Source: Gerris lacustris
Taxonomy: Eukaryota; Arthropoda; Insecta; Hemiptera; Gerridae
NCBI GenBank assembly: GCA_951217055.1
Contig: OX578282.1
Coordinates: 16,927,877 to 16,991,876 of the forward strand
Direction of reading: 5' to 3'
Length of the DNA: 64,000 bases
Below are positions 45,491-56,254 of this stretch, piece after piece. The notes under the pieces were generated by a model that worked only from the letters and a program-made list of their open reading frames with translations, made no database searches and was not told the DNA's origin. Both the position numbers and the translations under genes were made by a program. Within the stretch, counting starts at the first letter, position 1; each line of letters starts with the position of its first letter.

Positions 45491-46230
45491 TTTTTTGCGT
45501 AACGGGCTATTTCTTCTGCCCCCCCCCCCCCCATCCTCCCCAAGCTAAATCATCCATGTAAAAATGTTTAGTTTTTCAAAATTATATTGCTAGATAAGAA
45601 ATTTCTTTTTGTATCTAATCTATTTACAGGTATATAATATCATGTGTATCATGGACAGTATATGGTGTCTTCCTGTATATTATATACAGTCAAGGTAAAT
45701 AGGAAGGATTTCAATCATGGGGTTCTAGATTGAGTACGAACATAGTTATAGAGGACAGGGTCCCATCGGAGTAACATAAAGTGAATTACCATGATAAGGA
45801 CGGACGAGAAGGGGGATCCTCTTCTAAGGGGAGAGGGGAAGGATTAGCTTCTCTAAATCAGTTAGCCGTCTCAATTAGGCTTGCCTCCTCTTAGAGATGG
45901 GGGAAACCCCGCTTTAATGATTCAATAATTTAAACCCGGAGTATTGATGGTGTCTTTGATCTAAAACATTAGGATCACATCAGCAAACTCAAATTAACCA
46001 AATAATTGTATGTTTATACTAAACTATGTAATGAATCAGTAAAATGATTCATCAGAATTCCTAAGAAAAAGTTTGCCAATTTGTGTAGCACATATTCCTT
46101 GCGTCCTATTGTGTATACTTAAATGATTTTATCTACGATTGATACAAAATATAAACATTATATCTCTGTTTAGATGCGTAGAAAGTGATTATTTACGTAC
46201 TTGTATTCATTGCGCATGCGCGTCTCATAG
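45491..46230. other. Unique sequence without recognised gene
   Basis: A C14 run at about 45521 and a GC-richer unique patch at 45690-45930 were checked for exons without success. The short dispersed motif (tgccaatttgtgtagcaca) lies at about 46068-46113. Confidence 0.45.
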
Positions 46231-46232
46231 TT

Positions 46233-46288
46233 CTGAAGAATTCCTCTTCTTTACCACGCTAGTGCGGTAAAGAAGAGGAATTCTTCAG
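46233..46288. repeat. Perfect 23-bp stem hairpin
   Basis: Ctgaagaattcctcttcttt plus acc is followed after 10 bases (acgctagtgc) by its exact reverse complement. It lies about 100 bp upstream of the possible recombinase start at 46387 and could belong to that element's promoter or terminal region. Confidence 0.92.
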
Positions 46289-46386
46289 CTTTACGCACGA
46301 TTACCGAGTTTGCTTACATTTAACAAAACTAATTTGCTGTTCTTTTATTAAAGTAACTTTTTATATCGAGTTTTTAGTGAAAAACA

Positions 46387-46570
46387 ATGAGTGAATCAAG
46401 TGACTTTGACGAAAATGTGGAGAATAATACTCCTCCAGAAATAATTAATTCGGCAAAAAATACAACTCAAGAATTAATGCCATCTTTATCAAGAGAGAGA
46501 TACGAACTTACATACAGCAAGTTAATTTTTTTCTGTATTTATTATTTAAATCTAACAATCGTAGATAAAG
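46387..46570 (+). pseudogene. Possible tyrosine-recombinase (Crypton-like) N-terminal fragment
   Basis: An ATG at 46387 opens a frame with an acidic start (MSESSDFDENVENN), then TPPEIINSAKN and MPSLSRERYELTYSKL. The order 'acidic leader, Pro-Pro-Glu-Ile, Leu/Met-Pro-x-x-Ser-Arg-x-x-Tyr-x-x-x-Tyr' is what I remember of many insect transposon-derived tyrosine recombinases at the start of their core-binding domain. About 46 residues in, the sequence turns into an unrelated hydrophobic run and then a MITE (46571-46696). No catalytic domain with its Arg/His/Tyr residues follows. It may also be a first exon with a splice site I could not place. Confidence 0.45.
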
Positions 46571-46696
46571 TACGGTACGCAACTCGTGCGAAAACGGCAT
46601 TTTGCATTGCTCGTGTGGTTTTACTACCCTCGCTGTCGCTCGGGTGCAAACTCCACACTCGCATGCAAAATGCTACTTTCCGCACTAGACACGTAA
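46571..46696. mobile_element. Small palindromic MITE, 126 bp
   Basis: Left 'tacggtacgcaactcgtgcg' and 'gcattttgcat.gctcgtgtgg' are mirrored at the right by the inverse of 'tacgtgtctagtgcgg' and 'gcattttgcatgcgagtgtgg'. The loop contains 'ccctcgctgtcgctcggg'. It interrupts the frame that starts at 46387 and supplies its last 60 or so codons by chance. Confidence 0.75.
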
Positions 46697-46803
46697 TGTA
46701 CTATTACGTTTTTACTACCTATTTTCGTACAATGTATTTAATTTTCACTCCGTTTTTTTTTTTTTAATTCTACAAAATTGTTTTGATTTTTTACATAAAT
46801 TAA

Positions 46804-47172
46804 GGGGAACTTCTTTAGATTGTTACTCCCCTATGTTTTTAGAATATAAATGACTTTGACTTAATAACTATTAAGATGTTTAGTCCAATGTACTTTGTGA
46901 CAAAGAAATATCACACTTCTGTTTTTATGAGGGGAGTAACAGTCTAAAGAAGAACATTCCGTACACCTTCTTTAGATTGTTCTTCCACTATGCTTTTTTT
47001 AGAATATAAATAACATTAACTAAATTACTATTAAGATAAAGGAATGTTTAGTCAAATGTACAATGGGACAAAGGAATATCACACTTCTGTTTTTACAAGG
47101 AGAGTAACAGTCTGAAGAACATTTCATACATTTTGTTTTTTTATAAGGGGAGTAACAATCGAAAGAAGTCCC
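46804..47172. mobile_element. GGYACTT-type MITE, copy C (double unit)
   Basis: Outer ends 'ggggaacttctttagattgt' and inverse 'gggacttctttcgattgtta'. Two units in tandem (about 46804-46952 and 46972-47172) each hold 'aataactattaaga', 'gtactttgtgacaaag' or 'gtacaatgggacaaag', and 'aatatcacacttctg'. Flanks share aattaa. Confidence 0.85.
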
Positions 47173-47189
47173 AATTAAAGTATCAATTT

Positions 47190-47575
47190 AGCAAAAATCA
47201 AAGAGCGCAGACGGTTCAAATTAATCAGGGCTATCTGCGGACTACTTTTGACAAACCATCTAAATTTCATAAAAATTAGAAGAGTACTTTTTAAGATATA
47301 GGTGTAAATAAATGTTTGTGCTCATGTTGAAGACAAACAAATGGGCTAATTACGACCTACCATCCAAATTACATTAAAATCGGACGAATAGTTTTTAAGA
47401 TATGTTGGTTCGCAAAAATTGAGCGACAGACAGATAGAGAACCAAAAATGTTCCCTGATGTCTGAATCGGATTTCTGTCTTGGAATTTTTAAAATCCGAC
47501 ACATAAAATATTTTCGTTCTTTAGAACAATCACATAGCTTACGTTACCTTCGGTAAGCTCGGAAGCCAAATATAA
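47190..47575. repeat. Dispersed repeat related to 415-808 and 32130-32290
   Basis: The first part matches 32130-32290 in inverse. The last part ('gttccctgatgtctgaatcg', 'ttgga.atttttaaaatc', 'ttaccttcggtaagctcgga') matches the end of 415-808. It therefore joins the two fragments into one longer family. Only two or three GACA-like units are present. Confidence 0.7.
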
Positions 47576-48679
47576 CTTATTCAAAGACTTAGATAAAGAA
47601 ATAAGGAACAAATAAGTATCCCGTAAATATGAAATGTCTACAAATTTTGAAAAACAACAGGATTCAATATTTTAACTATATGAAACAAGTGAAGATTTTT
47701 AAAAAAGATCTATAGGTCGTATAAAGACGTTGATGAAGCAGTACTGCAATGGGTGAAAATGCTACGGAACAAAATCTTCCTCAAGTTGAATTTAACAAAA
47801 TAAATTTCTTTACTGCGAACTTTTTTTTCTGAAACCATCAATTTCGTTGAATGGAAGTCCGACTGTATCATGAGATATCTTCCATAAGAAAGAAATATTA
47901 TTGAAAAAATAACATTGAAGATCTTATACAAGAGGTATACGTCTAAAAAATATATATTCTTAAAAACATAAGTATTCTTTTCTCTTTCAAAATATGATAA
48001 AGGTATATTCAACTTTTACTTAAGGAAAACAATTCTTAGAAAAGAAGAAACTATCGATTTCAGTTCCCTTTTTCTATCTGCAACACAAAGGCGTGTTAAG
48101 GTCTTGTAACTGAGGAGAGGGGAGAAGGTCTAAAGGTTTTGATGTATTACAGTAGCCTATTTGTTTTGACCGCTTTTCCTTTTTTTTCAAATTTTTCGAT
48201 AATCTGGTTAGTTTGTTTCTCTTCTTTCTTTTAATTGATTTTTTTAAAAGTTGTTTACGAAGATGTTGAAGAAGAAGTACGAAAACTAATTTAGTCTCAA
48301 CTCTTGCGCGTTTGTGAAGACCTAAATTATGATAAAGGGGTCACAAGGAAATGGTTGAACAAAACTGTAACTACAAACTTATCTCGTGTGTCCCCAGATC
48401 GGGTTGCCAAAAGGTTGTAATAATAATAATAAAAAAAAAAAAAAAAAATTTAAAATTTGGGTCAATTAAGGAAATAAAAGCCTCACTTTTGCAGTATTTT
48501 GATCCCACCTTGAATCATTCTCAAGCTGAGTGTCAAGAAGATTAGAAATGCGGTGCAATAAATAGAACCTGTATCCAGGGAAATGGAAATGACGAGACTT
48601 AAAATGATTAAAAAAAAATATTTTTTAACGTTCAAACAAATTTTTTTAATATTAACCATAACGATGTAATCGTCTAGAC
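47576..48679. other. Sequence without recognised gene
   Basis: AT-rich with a poly-A tract at about 48430. A reverse frame at 47710-48012 is AT-rich and lacks a domain. Confidence 0.5.
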
Positions 48680-49446
48680 TCAGGGGTTCCCAAAGTTTTT
48701 TTTACCAAGCCCCCCACAGTCAAGAATAAATCTTCCCACGCCACCCCCCCCCCCCCCTTCACAATTTTATGAGATAATGAAAAAAATAAAATAACCCATT
48801 ATTACATTGAATAACCATTCATTTATTTGTATTACTATTATTTTTATAACATTTCAAGTAATCATTTTACACATGATCTTATGGGATCTTATGAGATGGT
48901 TGAGCTTGCATTTATTTTACAAGATTCCCTATTGTTGGATGAGTATTAGAAAGTGCACAACGAAAATCAAGCACAGCAAAATCAAATTTGCCACGATACT
49001 TTGTTTTTATTGCAACAAGTGCTGAAAAATCTTTTTTGCACAAATAAGTGCTTGAAAAAGGTAAATACAATCGAAGTGCTTGCTGTGATATACTGGGGTA
49101 CACTTTGTAATACTTAATCCAAAACGATAATTTGTCCATTTTATCAAAATCGGCAGCAGAACCTTTTTTTTATTTCTAAAGCTTGTTCTTGGAGTGTTTC
49201 GGGCGGGGAACCTATGTTGACACTGAAAGGATCCATTGTTAATTTGTAAATGTTGTCTTCACATGTGTTAGGAAAGTATCTGTTGAATTTGTCAGTGAGG
49301 TTCTCCACCTGGTTTGATATTTGGATTTTTATATATTCGCATTAGACATTCGGATGGCAAATCTCGATCTCGAGGTCCCACGCCCCCCTTGATTTGTCTT
49401 CACGCCTCCCTTGGGGGGCGCGCCCCCCCACTTTGGGAACCAATGA
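48680..49446 (-). mobile_element. hAT element, 767 bp, internally deleted
   Basis: The ends 'tcaggggttcccaaag' and the inverse of 'tcattggttcccaaag' are flanked by a perfect 8-bp duplication gtctagac (48672-48679 and 49447-49454). Because that 8-mer is itself palindromic, the border could shift by a base. C-rich tracts line both ends. The minus strand carries a transposase remnant (separate entry). Confidence 0.9.
48912..49139 (-). pseudogene. hAT transposase C-terminal dimerisation fragment
   Basis: The open frame reads LSFWIKYYKVYPSIS, then LPFSSTYLCKKDFSALVAIK and TKYRGKFDF, ending ALSNTHPTIGNLVK. The Leu-Pro-Phe-x-(S/T)-(S/T)-Tyr-Leu-Cys-(E/K)-x-x-Phe-Ser-Ala-Leu core, followed by Ile-Lys-(T/S)-Lys-Tyr-Arg, is the hAT C-terminal dimerisation motif of the ZBED5/SCAND3-like group. 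The usual Glu-x-Gly-Phe-Ser has Lys-Lys-Asp. The BED finger and most of the catalytic core are absent. The upstream frame is broken, so this is a relic. Confidence 0.85.
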
Positions 49447-49529
49447 GTCTAGACAGTCAGATTGAGAATGTTCCAAGGAGGGATCCAAATATGGCAAAAT
49501 TGTGGGTTTTCCCCGTTAATTGTCCCAAC

Positions 49530-49911
49530 TTATAAAGAATTGAAAACCACAAGGAACACATTTTACTAACTTAAAAAAAAATGTTTCAAAGAAAATTCGC
49601 TATTCATAAAATCTGTTGCTTTTTCTAAAATAAAGATTTATTGTATTAATTTTTGCTCAAAATTTACCTTGTACCTAAAAAGTAAATTTTTTTTAATATC
49701 GTACAATTGCTCGGCAGTTAAGAGTATAACATTCGGTGTGAAAACAGATTAGGATGAAGTTATTTGAAAATAAAATATGAATGTAAGTATTATTTTTCAA
49801 TAAATAGTTAAAAAGTAGAATTACAAATGCACATTTTTCGTAAATTTCCAATAATCCGAGTCAGAGCCGGTCCCATTGTCCCATCCAACTCGGATTAGCG
49901 AGACTCAACTG
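49530..49911. repeat. Composite transposon remnants
   Basis: 49570-49690 resembles an arm of the Tc1/mariner fold-back at 22114-23029 ('gaaaattcgctattcataaaatc', 'ttgtaccta.aaagta'). 49840-49911 resembles the right end of the pogo-like element at 54300-55709 ('ttccaataatccgagt', 'attagcgagactcaactg'). Both are truncated. Confidence 0.55.
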
Positions 49912-50004
49912 AATATAAATATGTTCAATAAAAGGAATTTTTTTAACTTTTTTTTGTGGTCTATATTAAAAATCTTAATAAATTAATTAAAAATCAACCA
50001 TTTT

Positions 50005-50968
50005 TAGGGTCCGTAGGCAAAACCAAGGACTTTTATATTTTCCTGCGTGTGTCTGTCCGTCCGTCCTGTCGCCTGCTCTCACGGCTACACCTTTCGTCCG
50101 ATCACTTTGTAATTTGGCATGTTTGTGTCTTGTACCTAACCACATATTTTAAAAATATAGCGACTTAAAAAAAAAAAAAAAAATCCGTGGTAGGCTGTGA
50201 AATAGTAACTTCAGAGCCTAAAAACATAGCTAAAATCCATTTTTTCATTACGTGGACTTAAAAAATCTTTTCATTACTCCTAGCTGTAAAGAAAAAATCT
50301 TTTACGTCCTAGAAATAAAAGATTTTTTTTTTCCGGCGGGTAGTTGTCAAAACTTCCGTTAGTAGCGCTGCAGTCTTTGTAGAAATGCTTCTAGTACGAT
50401 TAAAATCTGCTAGATGTCAATGCGTTTTATTTATCTTTTCTTATAGTGTAACCTCTTTTTAAGGTTTCTTTTTTTAAGTCTTAAGTATGTACTAATATTT
50501 GTTATTATTATATATATTGATTAGTGATTAATATTTAATGTTTTTTCATTGTCTGCTACCTCGGAAAAAATAGCATATGCTACGCGACTGTGAAGTGTTT
50601 TTTCTTTACCTTGGCAATATATACTGTCTCGCAAGTTTGAAGTGGGTGTGAAACGTGTCCCCCCCCCCTCTATCTCACTTATGTGAAGTGCAAAAAATCT
50701 GAAAAAATTCCTGAACATTCTTCGACCAAAAGTAAAGATACCACTTTTTGGAAATTTCGAAAAAAATATTATTTTATTTTTTATTGACAAAATACGTTTT
50801 TTTATAACTATGGTCTTTTCGATGTATTTATATGGTTGTAGTCCGGTTCTGTGGCAAAAAAATACACTATCACAAGTTTGTTAATGTGTTTTGAGAATAT
50901 CAGACCCATAGGATAGTTCAAAGTAAGCTTTTACTTAAACTATACGCAGGGTTGCCTGCGGACCCTCG
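50005..50968. mobile_element. TIR element with AGGGTCCGTAGGCAA ends
   Basis: Starts 'agggtccgtaggcaaaac', followed by a (GTCC)n-like tract, and ends in the inverse of 'agggtccgcaggcaaccct'. The right half (50640 onward) is repeated at 62875-63262. No transposase was identified; a reverse frame at 50521-50790 reads through the repeat but has no domain. Confidence 0.7.
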
Positions 50969-51079
50969 CTGTGTGCTGACTAGCACACACTTGACCTGTT
51001 TATTTAATTATAATATTTTTAAATTAACTATATTTCGCCCAAACCTGGGCATCTTCAGGCCTTATCTGATTATTTCTGT

Positions 51080-52516
51080 TGTGACATTTGATGAATAAAA
51101 GATACTTAAAAGAGCTTGAGTAACTAACTCACTCATTGTTAATTAGTTACTAATTTTTTTAAAAAATCTGACCCTTAAGGGGTGTAATCAAAGAGGGAGG
51201 GGAGAGTAAAAAAGCATTTAATCAATTGAGAAGAGCTTATTATTTTCAAGTAAAATCATAAGATTATTTATTTGTTACATTTATTTACTGTTCATAACCA
51301 CTTTATCATCCTAATACAATATTTCAAGTCACTATGCTCCCGGAAAAATATGTCTTTAAAGAAAAAAATTAGAATAAATAAAATAAATAAACGACTAAAG
51401 AAGGGTAGAAAAAAGAAAAACGAGGAAGAGGAAATAACCCGTAAAAATGGAGTATAAATCCTTCTTTTTGTACCATCTTCAAACGAAAACAATATTTTTA
51501 TAAAAGGGCTAAAAAAAGATCCTTTAAATTACCTGTAAACAAATTGTATTTTTTTGTATCTGTATTCATACTTTGATTACTTTAAGGAAAGAATAACAAA
51601 AATAAAATGTTTGTTCTTTCTTTGATGGTAAACTTGTCACGTTTGAGGAGTGAAGTTTTATTTGGTAAAGAATGAAGGTTATGAGCCTTTTGATGTTTTT
51701 CGAGGCTATTTTATATAAGTTTTTACCCATCCCACCCGCTTCTTCTCTTTTCGCTTTTGGGTAAGAGGTGGGGATTTAGGGACGGGATTGGCAATTTTCG
51801 TGGAGAATCTCCCCCCCCCCGTTCTTTTAAAAGGGGGGGAGGATCTATCTGTAGCAAATCCCCCCTTTATATTTCCCCAGAGTTCCCTCCTTAAAACTCC
51901 TCTATAGGGTTAGAGTTCTTAAGTTAGATCCAAACCCCTTCTTTTTTTTACTTCGAGACTTTTAGCCCCCCCCCCCCCCCCTTCCCCCGACCTTCTCCTT
52001 CTTCTATAACCCCCTAATCAAATGGTCCCCTCTCCCTATCCCTCTTTACTACCAAAATTACCTCGAATCAAGTTCTCGAGATGATACGAAAACCCAGGAG
52101 AAAAGTGGGGGAGGAATGAGATGGTCCCTCCAGAAGAAAACCGAGTTAAAACGTGGTTATAAAGATAGAAGGGGTAGGATGAACCCCTGAACAAGAATCC
52201 AACCTACGAAAAATAGGGATCAACTTCCCCACCAAGAAAATAAACTTGAATCCTAAACATATTTTCAGGTATATCATAAAGGAGATAGAAGGGAAAAATT
52301 GAGAGAAAAATTAGATAATGTTAAGGTGGAATATGAAGAGAAGAGAAAATAGGATTTTTTAAAGAAATAAAGCCATTTATACTCATACTTCAATTCATGG
52401 ACATAATTAGATTTACCATTCAAAATGTAGTAGTTTCAAGAAATTAATGTACAAATAAAGGATTTATACAATCGAAATGAAACTATTAGCTTCATTAGTT
52501 ACATACTAATAGGAAA
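51080..52516. other. Sequence without recognised gene
   Basis: AT-rich to 51700, then a unique patch with long C and G runs (51801, 51830, 51965) to about 52280. No exon-like block. An inverted 'cccaaacctgggcatcttcaggcc' phrase just before (51040-51063) recalls the TIR interior of the element at 3242. Confidence 0.45.
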
Positions 52517-52817
52517 TGGGAAACTTCTTTAGACTGTTGACTCCCCTTATAAAATAAACAGAGGGGAGTAACAAATCTAAAGAAGGTGTACGGAATGATC
52601 TTCAAATTGTTACTCCTCTTATAAAAAAGAGGGGGAGGGTACGATCCAAAGAAGGTGTACGGAATGTTTTTCTTTAGACAGTTACTCCCCTCATAAAAAC
52701 ATAAGTGTGATATTTCTGTGTCCCAAAGTAAATTGGACTTAACATCCCTTTGTCTTTATAGTTATTAAAAAAAAAAAAAAAAAAAATATAGGGGAGTAAC
52801 AATCTAAAGAAGTACCG
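52517..52817. mobile_element. GGYACTT-type MITE, copy D
   Basis: Left end near 'gggaaacttctttagactgt' and inverted right end 'ggtacttctttagattgtta'. It carries three inner 'ctttaga.tgttactcc' blocks and the core 'gtcccaaagtaaattggact'. A 20-A run lies near 52770. Confidence 0.82.
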
Positions 52818-52944
52818 GAAATAGAATGACAATAGGGAAATATTTTGAGTTTATTTCGCGATATGGTGAAACATCGTTTATGTACCAAAGAAAAAAAAGT
52901 AATGAAATAACTAGATCTTTACGAGAAAGTACGATAAGAAGTAC

Positions 52945-54291
52945 CAGAGACGGAACTAGACCTGCTGAGGCCCGTGTGCAAGATTTTTTTGAGGCCCCCC
53001 CCCCCTCCAAGATGTCCAAATATTTGTATAAAATAAATATTATATTGTAAATTCATCAAAATCGAATTTTCGCTCCATTTTCCCTTTATATGGAAAGTAA
53101 AAAGAGCAAAAAAGTTACGAAAATCAAAAAAGTTGCCTGCACGTTGATACTTTTTTACTTTAGCACCCCCCTATATCCCTTTGTGTTAATAGTTATTTTG
53201 CCAAAGCAACATTATACAGAGTAGCATATACATATTCCTTAAATTACTGTTAAGACGAAGGAATATTTATTCTAATGTATCTTGGGACAACGGAATATAA
53301 CACTTGTGTATATAATTGTGATCACATCCCTTAGTCTAATCAACTACTAAGATAAATCAATATAAATATAAAACTTCCCCAGGAGTCTCAATGTCTTGGG
53401 AAGACAAACACACAAACCTTTTTGACTTTTGTAGGGCAGACTATTGTTTACAACTAAAGGGGGTGCTAAAGTAAAAGAGTGCCTTTGTAATTAATACTAA
53501 AGAATGGATTTAATATAAGAAAATAAGAACTCTTTATTTGAATTTTTTTTTATTAGATCCATTATTTTAGCTGTTAAACTTGAGTTGAATACTCATATAT
53601 TGAAACTTTATTTCTTGAAGAAAAAATGCCGATTAAAAAGTTCTTATTTTAAGCCATAGAATCTAACTTTAGCCTTAAAAATATGTCTTCCTATTAACTT
53701 TTTCATATTTTAAGTATTGCTCAAAACTCAATGAGCTTAGCATTTTTTCTGTAAGCGCATTTTAAGTTAACATAGAAGCCAAACCGCGTCTTACTTCCTG
53801 CAGTAGATTCCGGAGATATTGAGTGGATCGTGTTAGGGGGCCCTGTGTAGGCATATTTTACAAATTAAAAATTTATAATTAATTTAAAAGCAGTAAAGAT
53901 AGTTAGATATTGATTAAACATATACAGGATAATACAAAACATTAACAGTCTATAATACCAAAATGTATAAAAATCACGTCATGTTGTAAGTCAATTTTTT
54001 ATATTAATAATATTATCTTAATAAGCATTTAACGTCAATTGTCTCAAAAAATGATAATAATAATAATAATTATTATTATGTGGAAAAGAATATAGATACC
54101 TACCACCTAATAATAAAAACAATGGTAATAAATAAAATATAAATTAACGGCACCTTTTTAGTAAAATTATTCTTTATTTTTAACTTATTCATTTTTTTTT
54201 TTTTTTTTAACTGGCCGAGCGGAAGTGAGGCCCCCCTTACCCCGAGGCCCGTGTGCGGTTGACCCAATGCACACGGCTAGTTCCGGCACTG
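52945..54291. mobile_element. hAT element, 1.35 kb, with nested MITE
   Basis: TIRs 'cagagacggaactagacctg' and inverse 'cagtgccggaactagccgtg' are flanked by agaagtac (52937-52944) and tgaagtac (54292-54299), 7 of 8 matching. Subterminal 'gaggcccgtgtgc' occurs at both ends. No transposase frame was seen. Confidence 0.87.
53147..53484. mobile_element. MITE related to the GGYACTT family, nested in the hAT
   Basis: Ends 'gatacttttttactttagca' with ccccc, and inverse 'ggcactcttttactttagca' with ccccc. The core 'ctttgtgttaatagttattt', 'aatgtatcttgggacaa' and 'aatataacacttgtg' is the GGYACTT core. The outer TIR differs from the other copies (TTTAGCACCCCC in place of TTGTTACTCCCC), so it is a subfamily. 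Confidence 0.8.
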
Positions 54292-54299
54292 TGAAGTAC

Positions 54300-55576
54300 A
54301 GTAAGTCTCGATTGTCCGAGCTCCGAGTTTTCAATAATCTTGTTGAGTTTCCGAAATCAAAATAGGGAGGGGGGACCTCCTCCCCCCCGGGCGGCTACCC
54401 CGAATTAAACACAATTAGGACAGGACAGTGCTAGTGCTAGTAAAGATGGATCTATATGATTTCATGGAATCCCTTTCTGCTCAAGCAGTTGTGTTTACAT
54501 TAAAAAATAACCTGGGTTTTTTCACGGAAACGGGTTACCCCAAGGATCTTATAAAATAGGGATTGAGTACTAAGCATATCTCCTGGGTTAAGAAGTGTCG
54601 CCAAGAACTTGGAAAAAATCTACATCAAACTACCAATGTGCGTGCGCATTAGTAGGACGAATTTCTTCCCGACTGTTATACATTGTTTATTTTTGAATGA
54701 AAGGTTACGTTACAATCTAACATTTTTTTAGTTTTTAATAAAATATTTTATTGTTTTAAGGGTTTTTATTTCAATTTACAGTTTTAATTTAATATATTAA
54801 TAAAATTTAGCTATTAGAATAAGTTTTTAATAACCGAATAATTAATATTAATTAATTTGGAAACGGGTTATTTCTATTGCAGAATTAGATTTTTACAAAT
54901 TTTAACATTTTTGTAACTGCAAACACAGTAAACAAGATTGCTTAAATATAGTCCAAAATCACTAAAAAATAAATTAATTGTAACAAGAGAAAACAAAATA
55001 TAAAGCAAGGGAGAAATCTCAAACTACCAAACAAGGAGAAATATGAAACGCGAGGGAAGAAAAAACATAACCAGATCGAATTTTTAAGAATTTTTCCCAT
55101 TCTTCTTGATCTTCAACAGTTATAACCATACGGGAAGGTAATCTATCCTACTAGATTTTTCAAGTTCTTGGCGACACTTTCTTTGCCTAGTGCTCAATCC
55201 CTATTTTATAAGATTCTTGGGTCACCCTTTCGTTTTGTGCTGTTTGTTTCGCCAGAAATGCATACACGTATTGTGGGCTCCCTAGTATATACTTGTGCCC
55301 AATCAACTTTACTTAGACTAATTCAGGTAACCTATTAATTTATTTCATCTTCTTCAGTTCTGTCAGATCTTAAATAACTTAGCATCGCGTAATATTTTTA
55401 TAATGAGTAAACGAAAACGAGCTTTCGATTGCTTTGAAATGTGAAAATAGATGCGTTGTTGAGTATAGATAAAGGTGAGTCACTGAAAACAATTGTACAG
55501 GAATTAGGAAAGTAACAGTAGGTGATTTGAAACAGAGTAGGATGAAATTATTTTAAAACCTAATAAAAATAAAATA

Positions 55577-55607
<31 letters not shown>

Positions 55608-55709
55608 CAATAAAAAGTTGAAACAGTATGCTAAATTCGATTTTTTCATAAATTTTCAATAATCCGAGTTAGTGCAGGTCCCATCGAACTGGGATTATCG
55701 AGACTACTG
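54300..55709. mobile_element. Pogo/Tigger-like element, 1.41 kb, non-coding
   Basis: TIRs 'cagtaagtctcgattgtccg' and inverse 'cagtagtctcgataatccca' are flanked by TA (54298-54299 and 55710-55711). CAGTA..CTCGATTATCCGAG-like ends with TA are the pattern of insect pogo/Tigger elements. A 31-T run occurs at about 55579. Inside, an inverted pair (about 54527-54640 and 55120-55231, with 'atcttataaaatagggattg' and 'tgtcgccaagaacttg') marks a second nested TIR element. No transposase was recognised. Confidence 0.8.
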
Positions 55710-55711
55710 TA

Positions 55712-56254
55712 CAACGAGACACTTATGTTTCCTGCCGTAGTCTTTCCGTAACAATCAAGTACTAAATAAATCTTGTTAGAAATAACACCAGCAAAGATAT
55801 ACTAATACTAAGGCACTTGTATGTAATTTGTGTAAGAAATTTAGTAGTATAGATTAGCAGGTTTTAAGAAACTCGTCATTTGATCCAATGCCAAAATCCA
55901 TCATATCTTTGTTTATTTTTTGAGCAAATGACAAATGTTTTCTAAATTACTGTCGATTAATGCATTGTGTAAAGTTATTCTTTCGCATGGTGTTCGAGGA
56001 GGTAATATGTAAATAAAAGAATAAAAGTCAAACTCAAACCAACAATTAAGAAAATTAAAGCACAAAAGAAGATACACATGTTAAAATATATGAAATATAA
56101 AAATTGAGAATAATAGGACATTTATTTACAAGAAGCTAGCCAAGTTTATATTAGATCATTGAATTTAATCCTCAGGTCATAAAGTTGAAGATACTACGTT
56201 GAATTAAACGGAGAATGTGCCTACATAATTTGATTTATAGTTAAAGGAAGTATT
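55712..56254. other. Sequence without recognised gene
   Basis: AT-rich; no repeat partner found. Confidence 0.5.

Noticed and set aside
50521..50790. Reverse frame of 89 codons with Phe-rich N-terminus
   Set aside because: It runs through the TIR element whose second copy at 62.9 kb carries indels that break the frame, so there is no sign of coding constraint.
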